64,000 nucleotides of DNA, taken from the NCBI GenBank assembly GCA_039707655.1, contig CM077667.1:154484642-154548641 (forward strand), written 5' to 3'. This stretch comes from Elymus sibiricus. Taxonomy: Eukaryota > Streptophyta > Magnoliopsida > Poales > Poaceae. The position numbers and the translations under genes are program-made. The notes under the pieces are model-generated. The model was given only the letters and a program-made list of their open reading frames with translations, made no database searches and was not told the DNA's origin. Shown here in pieces: positions 1-11,043 of this stretch; within the stretch, counting starts at the first letter, position 1, and each line of letters begins with the position of its first letter.

Positions 1-1
1 T

Positions 2-298
2 GTGGATCCACGTCGTGAGGGCAACTTCGGCGACCCACTCCGGCCCGAGCGCGGCTGCATTAACCATGAACGCGCTCACAACATCCTTGCCGAGATGGAG
101 GCCGTCAATGCCCGGACCGCGGCCACCCACACCAGACTCGTGGCGGCCTTTTCCAAAGAGATGGCGGACGCAGACTGCGAGATGCTTGCAGAGTATGTGG
201 CGATGGATGCCATGGAGCCCCTTCCCCTGGAGGTCGTCGAGCCCGAGCTGGTCACGAAGGATGCGGGGGAGATCGGCGAGCGTCAGGCGGAACATTAG
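2..298 (+). CDS. Hypothetical helical ORF, open at window edge
   Basis: The reading frame is open from the first bases and stops at 296-298, so the N-terminus may lie outside the window. The 98 residues are rich in Ala, Glu and Met and look helical (AEMEAVNARTAATHTRL, AEYVAMDAMEPL). I recognise no family. The style resembles the ORF at 1056-1550 in the same CACTA-like element, which suggests paired element-borne genes, but no motif proves it. Confidence 0.3.
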   Translation: MDPRREGNFGDPLRPERGCINHERAHNILAEMEAVNARTAATHTRLVAAFSKEMADADCEMLAEYVAMDAMEPLPLEVVEPELVTKDAGEIGERQAEH

Positions 299-299
299 T

Positions 300-1000
300 C
301 TTTGTTTAGAGCACTGGTCTTTTGTTAGAGTAATGTTTAGGTCAACCAGCTCTATTTAATTGCTCGATTAAGTAAGTGCGGGCTGTGGTGTAGGCTCTTT
401 TGTGTATTACCCAAATTAGCAATTGATGTTAAATTATGCGACGACGTGGATGACCACTGTAACCAGGGAAATTCGGACCAAAAATTTGCCGCCATATCCC
501 CATTCCATCTTCCAATTGAAAATGAAATTGAAGTTCATCACACACAATTTTTGGCACGAACCGTGTGATATGTAGTACCCAATCTTACGTCGGAAGCTTG
601 GAGACAAACATATGCACGTCCAAGTTCATCACACACGGGGTATGGCACATGCTTTGTTGGTGATGTGTTGATACCGAGAACTATTCTAAAAATTTTGCAC
701 GTTCAATTTCAGCACACATGGAGTCTAACACAGGCGTCGTTTGTGATGTTTTGATATCGCACACGGTTCTGAATATGGGACTGTGTCCGATGGTGCTTTC
801 CGCGCCAGTTTTTCGCTGCACCGAATGAAAAATTTGGGCTACCGCGGAAATATCTACCTCCCTCGCCCCCCTAGTTACCAATCAAAAGCCACATTTCCCC
901 CTTTTCCTCTACCTTTCCTAGTCCAAACCTTCACTGCTTGCTTGCAGCGCCGCCTCCTCGCTGGCGACGCTCCTTCCTGCTGCTCGGCCTCGTCCATCTA
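300..1000. repeat. Subterminal-type repeat cluster and spacer
   Basis: No gene is seen. Between about 420 and 790 the motif CACACACGG / GTGTGATG recurs at irregular spacing in both orientations, the same vocabulary as at 12450-13000 near the element's right end. Bases 850-1000 are C-rich and end in a possible splice donor (CAG/GTAATG at about 1004), so they could be the leader of the next gene. Confidence 0.35.
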
Positions 1001-1055
1001 GTCAGGTAATGTACACCTCCCCAATACCCCCTCACCCCCTCCTCCTCCATCCCAC

Positions 1056-1550
1056 ATGGCCCGACCGCCGGCGCGACACCTTCCACCCAAATCACCGCCC
1101 CATACTCCAAATAATCGCCGCCAAAAGCCATGGTGCACGCAGTATAGCCAGGATCTCAAAGAGCATTTGGCAGCGGAGAAGCAAATCGTGGCTGCGCACG
1201 CAGATGAGGCGGTGATGGATTCAATGCGTGCCGACCCTCAGATCTTGGAGGAGCACCTCATCGTCGAGGCCACCGTCGATGCCTTGCGCGCTGACGCAGC
1301 CACGCGGTTGGCTGCTATAAACGACAGATCATGGTCTTTTCTCGAGGGCACCACCGGTGCATTCGACAAAGACTTTGATGTGTTTTCTCAGCATGCTCGT
1401 GCTTACCTACACTCCAGAGCCAGCATGTTGGTGCTGGGGTAGGATCAAGCCACTCACCACTACGAGGGGTGCATCCACGGTGCGCAGGCCTGGCCCTCTT
1501 CCAAGTTGAAGGAGCCCATAATCATGGATATCTCCGATGATGAGGAATAG
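1056..1550 (+). pseudogene. Hypothetical helical protein ORF with one internal stop
   Basis: A 128-codon frame ends at TAG 1440-1442. The same frame continues without another stop to TAG 1548-1550, ending in an acidic tail (MDISDDEE), so the intact product would be about 164 residues. The N-terminus is Pro/Arg-rich; the middle is a charged helix with repeats of the type EEHLIVEATVDALRADAA. No known domain is recognised. A CAG before 1134 could be a splice acceptor, so the true start is uncertain. Fusing the frame to the B3 gene 530 bases downstream would require an unseen intron. Confidence 0.4.
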
Positions 1551-2084
1551 CTTGTTTTTCTTAGCTTTATCACTAAGGACCTATGTTCACCTAGTTATGC
1601 CGGTTAAGCATGTTTCGTTTACCTATTGCGTGTGCTACTACTGCCTTTCATTTAGAAATTCTAGTGAAATGTCCAATGTAATGCTACTGCAACATGCCGT
1701 TTTAGTATGTTCTATTTTGCAATGCGGTGCTTAATTAGTTAACTGTTTCGTTCATTTGTTGTGGTGATCATTTAACTATTTAGTTCAATTCTGCAATGTG
1801 ATGTTCGATATTTGTTGGTACAATTTTGTATTGTTATGTATGTGATGAATAAATCGAATTTAGATGTACTAAATACATGTGAAATATTTCCTATTGTATA
1901 ATTCTGCAATATTCCCTAGTTCTTAGCACGCTTGGTTTAGATAACTGGCTTTTTCATGTGGCTAAAATTAATCTGTTGGATCCGCAATGTCTTTATTTTC
2001 CGTTAACATATTTCACTGATAGTATGCCAAATATCACTTATAACCTGATCAATATTTGTCTTAAATATGTTGCAGGGGGAAACA

Positions 2085-2730
2085 ATGGGGGACATTGAAG
2101 TTTACCACCGAGGTTTGCACATCCATTGTCGTTTGGCTAATAGCACATTATTGTGCAATTGCAGGAACCATTGTAATATTAATGTTTTTAATAATCTGTT
2201 CTTGCACATGTAGGTCCTGCTGTAAGAGGTTTAGACCCACTCTTCGACTCTTTTTGCATGTGGGGAAATGAGGTGTCCTTGAATATCAGTCAAATCAAGA
2301 AACTCGGAAAGATTGTTAAGATAAAGAAACTAGCTACGAAAAACAACAAGATGTTTTGCTGCACAATGAAGAAGACATCAGACAACTATAGGATGGTACC
2401 ATCTCTTTCACCTTGTCCTTTTCCCTTTGCGCCATTTCAAATTTTAGAAAAAATATTTATGCATATGTTTTTTTTCAGTCCTTCTCAAGGCAGTTCATCG
2501 ATGATTACGTCTTAAACCACTTGTATGATCAAGAGGTGAGGAAGGTATTCATACAGCACCCATGGTATAATCTTGAAGTCTTCCTCAAGAGGACGAAGGA
2601 TGGGCGGGCAATCATCCACAAGCACTGGCCTAAAGTTGTGAGGACCTTCAACATCATTGAAGGCTCAATATTTGCCTTCCGCTTTAACAATTTTCTAGAT
2701 GAGACTCATCTGTCTATTTACTGTCTATGA
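2085..2730 (+). CDS. B3 DNA-binding domain protein, three exons
   Basis: Exons 2085-2112, 2214-2395 and 2479-2730 join in frame through two canonical GT-AG introns to give about 153 residues with no internal stop. The start is MGDIEVYHRG. The C-terminal half (WYNLEVFLKRTKDGRAIIHK, HWPKVVRTFNI, EGSIFAFRF) matches the plant B3 fold as used in REM-type transcription factors, which bind DNA in the nucleus. The length suits a single-domain B3 protein. The gene lies inside a CACTA-like element between a CAG at 2073-2075 (possible 5'UTR acceptor) and the RLG1 insertion 230 bases downstream. Whether it is expressed cannot be told. The domain call is firm; the gene could be a captured copy. Confidence 0.7.
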
Positions 2731-2960
2731 TGATGCTTAATTTCCAAAGGTTTTAGATGTTGCATTTGAAACTTTGTCCTATTGTGCAATTGGGTAGCTA
2801 GGCAGTATATGCCTATATGATGTTGTACCCTGATGTAATTCAATTATGAAATCCTGGTTGTCGTACTATGAATAAGAAATATATTTTGTGCTTGATATGA
2901 AATATTAATTTGATTACTAAATGGATTATAAATAATAGAGCAATCAGGTTTATTATTGGG
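2731..2960. other. 3' flank of the B3 gene
   Basis: AT-rich trailing sequence, plausibly 3'UTR. It includes GAATAAGAAATAT near 2870, which could serve as a weak polyadenylation signal. It ends at the RLG1 target duplication GTTCC (2961-2965). Confidence 0.3.
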
Positions 2961-2965
2961 GTTCC

Positions 2966-4365
2966 TGATAACCCACAAGTATAGGGGATTGCAACAGTTT
3001 TCGAGGGTAGAGTATTCAACCCAAATTTATTGATTCGACACAAGGGGAGCCAAAGAATATTCTCGAGTATTAGCAGCTGAGTTGTCAATTCAACCACACC
3101 TAAAAGACTTAATATCTGCAGCAAAGTATTCAGTAGCAAGTAGTATGAAAGTAACGGTAATGGTGGCAAGAGTGACAGTAGCAGTATTGTAGTGATTGTA
3201 GCAGTAGCAACGCAAAAGTAACTTAGCAAAGATCAATATGTGAAATGCTCGTAGGCAACGGATCAGTGATGGACAATTATGTCGGATGGCATTCATCATG
3301 CAACGGTTATAACATAGGGTAACACAGAACTAGCTCCAATTCATCAATGTAATGTAGGCATGTATTTCGTATATAAGCATACGTGCTTATGGAAAAGAAC
3401 TTGCATGACATCTTTTGTCCTACCCTCCCGTGGCAGCGGGGTCCTAAAGGAAACTAAGGGCTATTAAGGCCTCCTTTTAATAGAGAACCGGACCAAAGCA
3501 TTAGCACTTAGTGAATACATGAACTCCTCAAACTACGGTAATCACCGGAAAGAATCCCAGTTATTGTCACCCTGGGGGATGCGGATCATAACTCGTAATA
3601 GGTGTCTACAACTTGCAAGATAGGATCAAGAACACATATATATATTCATGAAAACATAATAGGTTCAGATCTGAAATCATGACACTCGGGCCCTAGTGAC
3701 AAGCATTAAGCATAGCAAAGTCATAGCAACATCAATCTCAGAACATAGTGGATACTAGGGATCAAACCCTAACCAAACTAACTCGATTACATGGTAAATC
3801 TCATCCAACCCATCACCGTCCAGCAAGCCTACGATGGAATTACTCACGAACCGCGGAGAGCATCATGAAATTGGTGATGAAGGATGGTTGGTGATGATGA
3901 CGGCGTCGATTTCCCCTCTCCGGAGCCTAAATCAGACTCCAGATTTGCCCTCCCGAGGAAGAACAGGAGGTGGCGGCGGCTCCGTATCGTAAAACGCGAT
4001 AAACTCTTCTCTCTGATTTTTTCTCCACAAATAGTAATATATAGAGTTGGATTGGAGGTCGGCGGAGCTCCAGGGGGCCCACAAGACAGGGGGGCGCGCC
4101 CTAGGGGGGGCGCCCCCCTGGCTTGTGGCCAGGTGGTGGACCTTCTTCGGTTGATTCTTTCGCCAGTATTTTTTATTAATTCCAAAAATATTCTCTGTAA
4201 ATTTTCAGGTCAATCCGAGAACTTTTATTTCTGCACAAAAATAACACCAAGGCAATGCTGCTGAAAACAGCGTCAGTCCGGGTTAGTTCCATTCAAATCA
4301 TGTAAATTAGAGTCCAAAACAAGGGCAAAAGAGTTTGGAAAAGTAGATACGATGGAGACGTATCA
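2966..4365 (-). repeat. RLG1 3' LTR (left copy)
   Basis: 1400 bp with TG...CA termini, aligned throughout with 11044-12441 and differing only by scattered substitutions and a 2-4 base difference in a TA run near 3640. It includes a GC-rich palindromic block around GGGGCGCGCCC (4090-4120). The close match implies a fairly recent insertion. Confidence 0.93.
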
Positions 4366-4379
4366 ACTCCCCCAAGCTT
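4366..4379 (-). other. RLG1 polypurine tract
   Basis: On the element strand this reads AAGCTTGGGGGAGT and abuts the 3' LTR, the position of the primer for plus-strand synthesis. An identical 14-mer lies at 6362-6375. Confidence 0.8.
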
Positions 4380-6361
4380 AACCCATTGCTTGTCCTCAAG
4401 CAATTCAGTCGACAAACTGAACATTATAAAGAAAAACTTTTACAAACTCTGTTTGATCTTGTTGTTGTAAATACGTCTAACTGATGTCCAGATTTTCAGC
4501 AAAGATTATAGACTAACCACATTCACAATAACATTTAGGTCTCACATTTACTCATATCAATGGCATAGTCAACTAGCGAGCAATAATAACAAGTCTCGGA
4601 TGACAACAATTTTATCAAAACAATCATGATACAATATGATATAATGGTATCTCGCTAGCCCTTTCTGAGACCGCAAAACATAAATGCAGAGCACCTCTGA
4701 AGAACAAGGACTGACTAGACATTGTAATTCATGGTAAAAGAGATCCAGTCACACTCATACTCAATATCAATTAATAACAAAGCATACAAATGACGGAGGT
4801 GCTCTCTAACTGGTGCCTTTTATAAGAGGATGATGACTCAACAGAAAAGTAAAATAGATAGGCCCCTCGTAGAGGGAAGCATTGATTTGCAGAGGTGCCA
4901 GAGCTCGAGCTTTTAAAACAGGGATGAATAATAATTTTGAGAGGTATGCTTTCATTGTCAACATAACAACTAAGAGATCGCGATATCTTCCATGCTAGAT
5001 ACATTATAGGCGGTTCCCAAACAGAATAGTAAAGTTTTTACTCCCCCTCCACCAATCGATCACACTCCACGGCGGGCCGAATCCACGGGTACCGTCCATA
5101 CAAACAACAATTCTGGGGGAGTTTTGTTTTATTATATTTTGATTTGAATTTTGAGCATGGAACTGGGCATCCCGAATACCAGCCACTTTCTCGTGAATGA
5201 TAGTGAATCAACACATATCGTGAGAATAACCCACCTAGCATGGAAGATACTGACAGTCCCCATTCGCTACATGAGCGATTCGGGCATACAAAACGGGATA
5301 TTTATTTGAAGGTTTAGAGTATGGCACATGCAAATTTACTTGGAACGGCAGGTAAATACCACATATAGGTAGGTATGGTGTACTCACATGGAACAACTTT
5401 GGGTTTATGGAAATGGATGCACAAGCAGTATTCCCGCTTAGTACAAGTGAAGGCTAGCAGAAGACTGGGAAGCGACCAACTAGAGAGCGACAACAGTCAT
5501 GAACATGCTTTGAGATTAACCAACATTGAATGCAAGCATGAGTAGGATATAAATCACCATGAACATAAACATCGTGGAGGCTATGTTGGTTTTGTTTCAA
5601 CTACATGCGTGAACATGTGCCAAGTCAAGCCACTTGAATCATTCAGAGGAGGATACCATCCTATCATACTACATCACAACCATTTTAAAATGCATGTTGG
5701 CACTCAAGACAAACCATTATATACTCTTAGCTAATTAAGCATGGCATGAGTAACTATAATCTCTAATTGTCATTGCAAACATGTTCAATCCATAACAAGC
5801 TGAATCCAGAACGATGAGCTAATCATATTTACAAAAAGAAAATAGGTCGAGTTCATACCATCTTTTGTCCATCTCAATCACTTCGTCATATATCGTCATT
5901 ATTGCCTTTCACTTGCACGACCGAACGGTGTGAATAATAATAAGAGTGCACGTGTATTGGACTAAGCTAGAATCTGCAAGCAATAACTCAAAGGAGAAGG
6001 CAAGGTAATATGGGCTCTCTGATAGATAACAATAATGCATATGAGAGCCACTCAATCATGTCATCGTGGTCTTCTCCTTACGACCCAAAGAAGAAAGGAA
6101 AACTATTTACATGGGAAAGCTCCCAACAAGCAAAAGAAGAACGAGAAATCTTTTTGGGTTTTCTTTTAATACTACAACTAAACAAACTAGAAGGTAAAGC
6201 TAGAAATAAATTTTTTTTGGATTTTCTCAAGGTTAATTAAACACACAAGAAGAAAGCAAAAAGAAGAAATAAACTACCATGGATGGTACAATGAAAAAGT
6301 ATGAACACCGACAACTGGAATGAGTGTGTGAACATGAATATAATGTCGGTGAGAAATACGT
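4380..6361. other. RLG1 noncoding internal region
   Basis: About 2 kb between the 3' LTR and ORF2. No frame longer than chance and no known motif is seen. It is moderately AT-rich and probably untranslated internal sequence. Confidence 0.6.
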
Positions 6362-6375
6362 ACTCCCCCAAGCTT
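6362..6375 (-). other. Second polypurine-tract copy in RLG1
   Basis: The 14-mer AAGCTTGGGGGAGT on the minus strand is identical to the terminal polypurine tract. It lies just downstream of the ORF2 stop (6397), as a central PPT would. Confidence 0.5.
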
Positions 6376-6396
6376 TGGCTTTTGGCCTAAGTTGGT

Positions 6397-7419
6397 CTAG
6401 GGCCATGGCTGGCCCGGATAATATCCAAAGTCATAGTTGGGGTTGTACTGGGCTGCGACGGCTACTGCCTGAGCGGCTGCAGCCTGGAGGCGAGCGGCTT
6501 CCGCCTCTCTCTCGTACTCGTTTGCCTCCCCTCTGGTTATAAAGTGTCTCGGTTTTTCCTGAAAGTTAAAGAAGGCAGGAGCAGGAAGGGTAATATGGAC
6601 AGCACGCTGTCTGTCAAAAATTAGTCGGTACAGGAGGGATTGTTCGTTTCTTTCAAGAAACTGGTAGCGCACCATAGCCTCATAATCAAGAAGAGCAGGG
6701 TGTAAGTCAATATCATTCTCCCTTATGGGTACCCCAAGGTAATTAGCTAAACGAGTGGCATAAATCCCGCCAAAGAAATCTCCTTCCTTAGCATTTTTAT
6801 GTAGCCTCCTAGCAATAATAGCCCCCAAGTTATATCGTCTATCGCCCATGACCGCACTTTTAAGAATACTAAGATCAGGTACGCAAAGGTGGCTATGATC
6901 ATGTTTACCGTTAATACATCTACCTATGAAGAGAGCAAAATAATGTATAGCAGGAAAGTGAATGCTCCCCAAGGTAGCCTGTGTAATGCTTCTAGTTTCT
7001 CCCACAGTGATTGCGGCAATAAAATCCTCCATGTCTCTAGGACGTGGTTCACTGATACTGCCCTCGCAAGGTATTTTGCAAACATTGCAAAAATCGTGAA
7101 GTGACATTTCCTTAGGCACATCATATAAGTAAAATTATATCATGGGAGGATTCTTCCTAGGATAAAAATGAAAATTTTGCACGAAAATATTAGTGAGTAG
7201 GAGGTACTGGTCACACTTATCGTTGAGGAAATCGGTGATGCCTGCATTTTCTGCCAGATAGTAGAAATCTTCATAAATTCCGGCTACCCTCAAGAATGCT
7301 TCACTTGGCTATTCACATGGTCGAACCTCCGCGGTGCGAGGAATATTGTATCTGGGCTTTTCATTTTCATTTTCCTTAGAACCCCGGCTTGAAGAGCCTC
7401 TTAACAATCTTCTTATCAT
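6397..7419 (-). pseudogene. ATHILA-ORF1-like protein of RLG1 (two stops)
   Basis: Reading from the ATG at 7419 gives 341 codons in one frame, interrupted only by TAG 7311-7309 and TAA 7137-7135. The N-terminus is basic (MIRRLLRGSSSRG). The middle (SIHFPAIHYFALFIGRCI, DRRYNLGAIIARRL, IYATRLANYLGVP) resembles the ATHILA ORF-1 family of plant Gypsy elements. The C-terminus is Ala-rich, then Tyr/Pro-rich (NPNYDFGYYPGQPWP). The function of the family is unknown. It occupies the place where pol or an env-like gene would stand. The frame is clear; the family assignment is moderate. Confidence 0.6.
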
Positions 7420-7779
7420 TTCTTTCTCTGAAAAAAAATTCTGAAATTTTTAGTGACTCCAAATAAAAATGAACAAAGCTCAACAAAACTTATAGCAACT
7501 ACTCCCACAAGTGCCTAGAGGCTATATCATGCATCAAAACTACTTGGGACCATACAAATTTGGCATGCAAGCTCAAGAACAAGGTCACCACAGCAGCAAA
7601 AATTTGCAATATATAAAGCACTAGAACAAAAACTAATTGGACCATTGGAGGAGTCACATACCGATGAACAATCCCCTAAACCAGTTTTGCAAATGGAGCT
7701 TTGAGCAAGGAGATCGAAAATGGCAGCAAGATGAGCTAGAACACGGGTTTGAGCAATGGTGGGATTTTTTCTGGAGGAA

Positions 7780-8050
7780 GACGAATTGGATGGGTGCTGG
7801 AATAAGTGAGGGGGCCCCACGTGGGACCCACAAGCCAGGGGGGCGCGCCCAGGGGGGTGGACGCGCCCTGTAGGCTTGTGGCCCACTGGTGCAGCCCCCT
7901 GATGTATTCTTAGTGCCAAAAATTCTTAAATAATCCAGAAAAAATTATACTAAATTTTCAGGGAATTCTGAGAACTTTTATTTTCAGGTCATTTTTCTAT
8001 TGCACGGATAAATCAGAAAACAGAGAAATAACAACATTTTTTTTACTAAA
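7780..8050 (-). repeat. Diverged LTR-like block inside RLG1
   Basis: This stretch repeats the LTR's own pattern in the same order and orientation: a GGGGCGCGCCC palindromic GC block (compare 4080-4130), a GCTTGTGGCC motif, then AAATTTTCAGG and GAGAACTTTTATTT (compare 4195-4230). It is much more diverged than the two real LTRs. It separates gag from ORF2 and may be a relic of an older LTR or of recombination between related elements. Confidence 0.5.
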
Positions 8051-8212
8051 TTGAAACTAAAGAACAGAAAATAAAAGTTGGGTGCAGAAGGTTGTGCTTT
8101 CTAAATTCATCCATCTCGTGCTCATCAAAAAGAATCCATCAATAAGGTTAATCAAGTCTTATTGACAAGCTTTTTTTCGAATGTCACGGAACCGGAGAAT
8201 TTTCGAACAACA

Positions 8213-10974
8213 CTAGGTTACCTCAATGGGGATATGCATGTCCCCAACAATAAGTATATCATATTTCTTCTTGACAGTAGGGAGAGGGAATTCAAAGTCT
8301 CCAATAATAATCATTGAAGTTTTTTCAATGGAGTTGATACTATGAACTTGAGGTTGTTTCTTCGGAAAGTGTACCATATGCTCATTACCATTAACATGAA
8401 AAGTGACATTGCCCTTGTTGCAATCAATAACAGCCCCTGCAGTATTCAAAAAGGGCCTACCAAGGATGATCGACATACTGTCGTCCTCAGGAATATCAAG
8501 GATAACAAAGTCCGTTAGGATAGTAACGTTTGCAACCACAACAGGCACATCCTCGCAAATACCGATGGGTAAAGCAGTTGATTTATCGGCCATTTGCAAG
8601 GAGATTTCAGTAGGTGTCAACTTATTCAAATCAAGTCTACGATACAAAGAGAAAGGCATAACACTAACACCAGCTCCAAGATCACACAAAGCAGTTTTAA
8701 CATAATTCCCTTTAATAGAGCAAGGTATAGTGGGTACTCCGGGATCTCCTAGTTTCTTTGGTATTCCACCTTTAAAAGTATAATTAGCAAGCATGGTGGA
8801 AATCTCAGCTTCCAGTATCTTTCTTTTATTTGTCACAATATCTTTCATATACTTAGCATAAGGAGACATTTTTAGAATATCGGTCAAGAGCATACGCAAA
8901 AAGACAGGTCTAAGCATTTCAACAAAGCGTTCAAAATCCTCATCATCCTTTTTCTTGGATGGTTTAGGAGGAAAGGGCATGGGTTTCTGAACCCAAGGTT
9001 CTCTTTCTCTACCATGCTTCCTAGCAACAAAGTCTCTTTTATCATATCTTTTATTCTTAGGTTGTGGGTTATCAAGATCAACAACAGGTTCAATCTCCAC
9101 ATCATTATCATTACTAGGTTGAGCATCAACGTGAACATCATCATTAATATTATCACTGGGCTCATGTTCATTACCAGATTGAGTCTCAGCATCAGAAATA
9201 GAAATATCATTTGGGTTTTCATGTGAATCTATAACAGGTTCACTAGCAGCATGCAAAGTCCTATCGTCATTCTTTTTCCTACTATTACTGGGACGACTAG
9301 GTGCATCAGTATTAACTCTCTGAGAATCTTGCTCGATTCTCTTAGGATGGCCCTCAGGGTACAAAGGTTCCTGAGTCATTCTACCACCTCTAGTCACAAC
9401 TCTAACAGAATGATCATTGTTCTTACTAATCATCTCATTAAGCAAATCATTTTGTGCCTTAAGTACTTGTTCTACTTGAGTAGTTACCATGGAGGCATGT
9501 TTACTAATAAGTTTAAGATCATTAACAGTTCTACTCAAATACTCACCTAAGCGATCAATCATGTAAGCATTATGTTTCAGTTGTCTACTAACATAAGCAT
9601 TGAAATTTTCTTGCTTAATAATAAAGTTATCAAACTCATCCAAGCATTGACTAGAAGACTTATTATAAGGAATATCACCTTCATCAAATCTACGGAGAGA
9701 ATTTACCTCTACTACCTGTGTCAGGTTATCAAGACCATGTATTTCTTCAATAGGTGGTAGATTCTTAACATCTTCAGCTTTAATACCTTTTTCTTTCATA
9801 GATTTCTTTGCCTCTTGCATATCTTCAGGACTGAGAAATAGAATACCTCTTTTCTTCGGAGTCGGCTTTGGAGGTGGTTCGGGAATAGTCCAATCATTAT
9901 CATTGCTCAATATATTATTCAATAGTAGTTCAGCTTGTTCAACAGTTCGTTCCCTGAAAACACAACCAGCACAACTATCTAGGTGGTCCCTAGAAGCATC
10001 GGTTAGTCCATTATAAAAGATATCAAGTATTTCATTTTTCTTGAGAGGATGATCAGGCAAAGCATTAAGTAATTGGAGAAGCCTCCCCAAGCTTGTGGGA
10101 GACTCTCTTCTTCAATTTGCACAAAGTTAAATATTTCCTGCAAGGCGGCTTGTTTCTTATGGGCCGGAAAATATTTTTCAGAGAAGTAATATATCATATC
10201 CTGGGGACTACGCACACAACCAGGAGCAAGAGAATTAAACCATATCTTAGCATCACCCTTTAATGAGAAAGGAAACATCTTAAGAATATAGTAATAACGA
10301 ATTTTTTCCTCATGAGTGAATAGGGTGGCTATATCATTCAATTTAGTAAGATGTGCCACAACAGTTTCAGATTCATAACCATGGAAAGGATCAAATTCAG
10401 CCAAAGTAATTAACTCAGGATCGACAGAGAATTCATAATCCTTATCAGTAACAAAGATAGGTGAAGTAGCAAACTTAGGATCATATCGCATTCTAGCATT
10501 CAAAGATTTTTCCTTCCACTTGCATAGCAGTTTCTTAAGATCATCTCTATCTTTACAAGCAAGAAAGTCCCTAGCTACCTCTCCTTCCATAACATAACCC
10601 TCAGGTATATCAGGCAATTCATATCTAGGAGAGCTAGGTCTAGCAGGTGTATCATAGTGTTCAGTTTCAATAATTTCATCAGATTCAGAAATATCATCAG
10701 TTTCAGCATTCACTCTAGCAATTTGTTCATCAATAAATTCACCCAGTGGCACAGTAGTATCAAGCAAAGTATCATCATAAGCATCATGCATAGCAGAAGT
10801 GGCATCATCAATTACTTGCGACTTATCAGATTCAATAGCAGGTGGTGGTGTCGCAAATTTACTCATAACAGAAGGTGAATCAAGTGCAGAGCTAGATGGC
10901 AGTTCCTTACCTCTCCTCGTAGTTGAGGGATAGATCTTGGTTTTAGCATCTTTTAGGTTCTTCATAGTGATCAA
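8213..10974 (-). pseudogene. gag: RLG1 Gag with C-terminal retropepsin-like domain (one frameshift)
   Basis: The frame runs from ATG 10974 to about 10088, where one base appears to be missing in a G-run. It resumes in another frame to the stop at 8213, giving about 920 codons in total. The first part contains a retrotransposon Gag domain (AEFDPFHGYESETVVAHLTK, FPFSLKGDAKIWFNSL, QLLNALPDHPLKKNEILDIF). A long charged linker follows. The C-terminus has an aspartic-protease-like fold with CDLGAGVSVMP in place of the usual D-T/S-G-A and ends ILGRPFL. Gag would form the particle that packages element RNA. No zinc knuckle was found. The PBS lies 41 bases before the start codon. Confidence 0.85.
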
Positions 10975-11014
10975 CAGATATAAATCCCAAGTGACTCAAA
11001 GAATAGAGCTATGC

Positions 11015-11032
11015 TCCCCGGCAACGGCGCCA
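11015..11032 (-). other. RLG1 primer-binding site (tRNA-Asp type)
   Basis: On the minus strand TGGCGCCGTTGCCGGGGA starts 11 bases inside the 5' LTR edge and matches the 3' end of plant tRNA-Asp, the usual primer of this Gypsy group. Confidence 0.85.
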
Positions 11033-11043
11033 GAAAAAGGTCT

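Noticed and set aside
2840..3299. ORFs in the RLG1 LTRs, repeated at 10996-11377
   Set aside because: They occur in both LTR copies, are hydrophobic low-complexity translations and match no protein.
3844..4264. Paired ORFs in the GC-rich LTR block, repeated at 11920-12261 and resembled in RLG2
   Set aside because: They come from the palindromic GGGGCGCGCCC region of the LTR, open in several frames.
8884..9222. Met/Leu-rich ORF antisense or out of frame to RLG1 gag
   Set aside because: Shadow of the gag frame through its Asp/Asn-rich codons.
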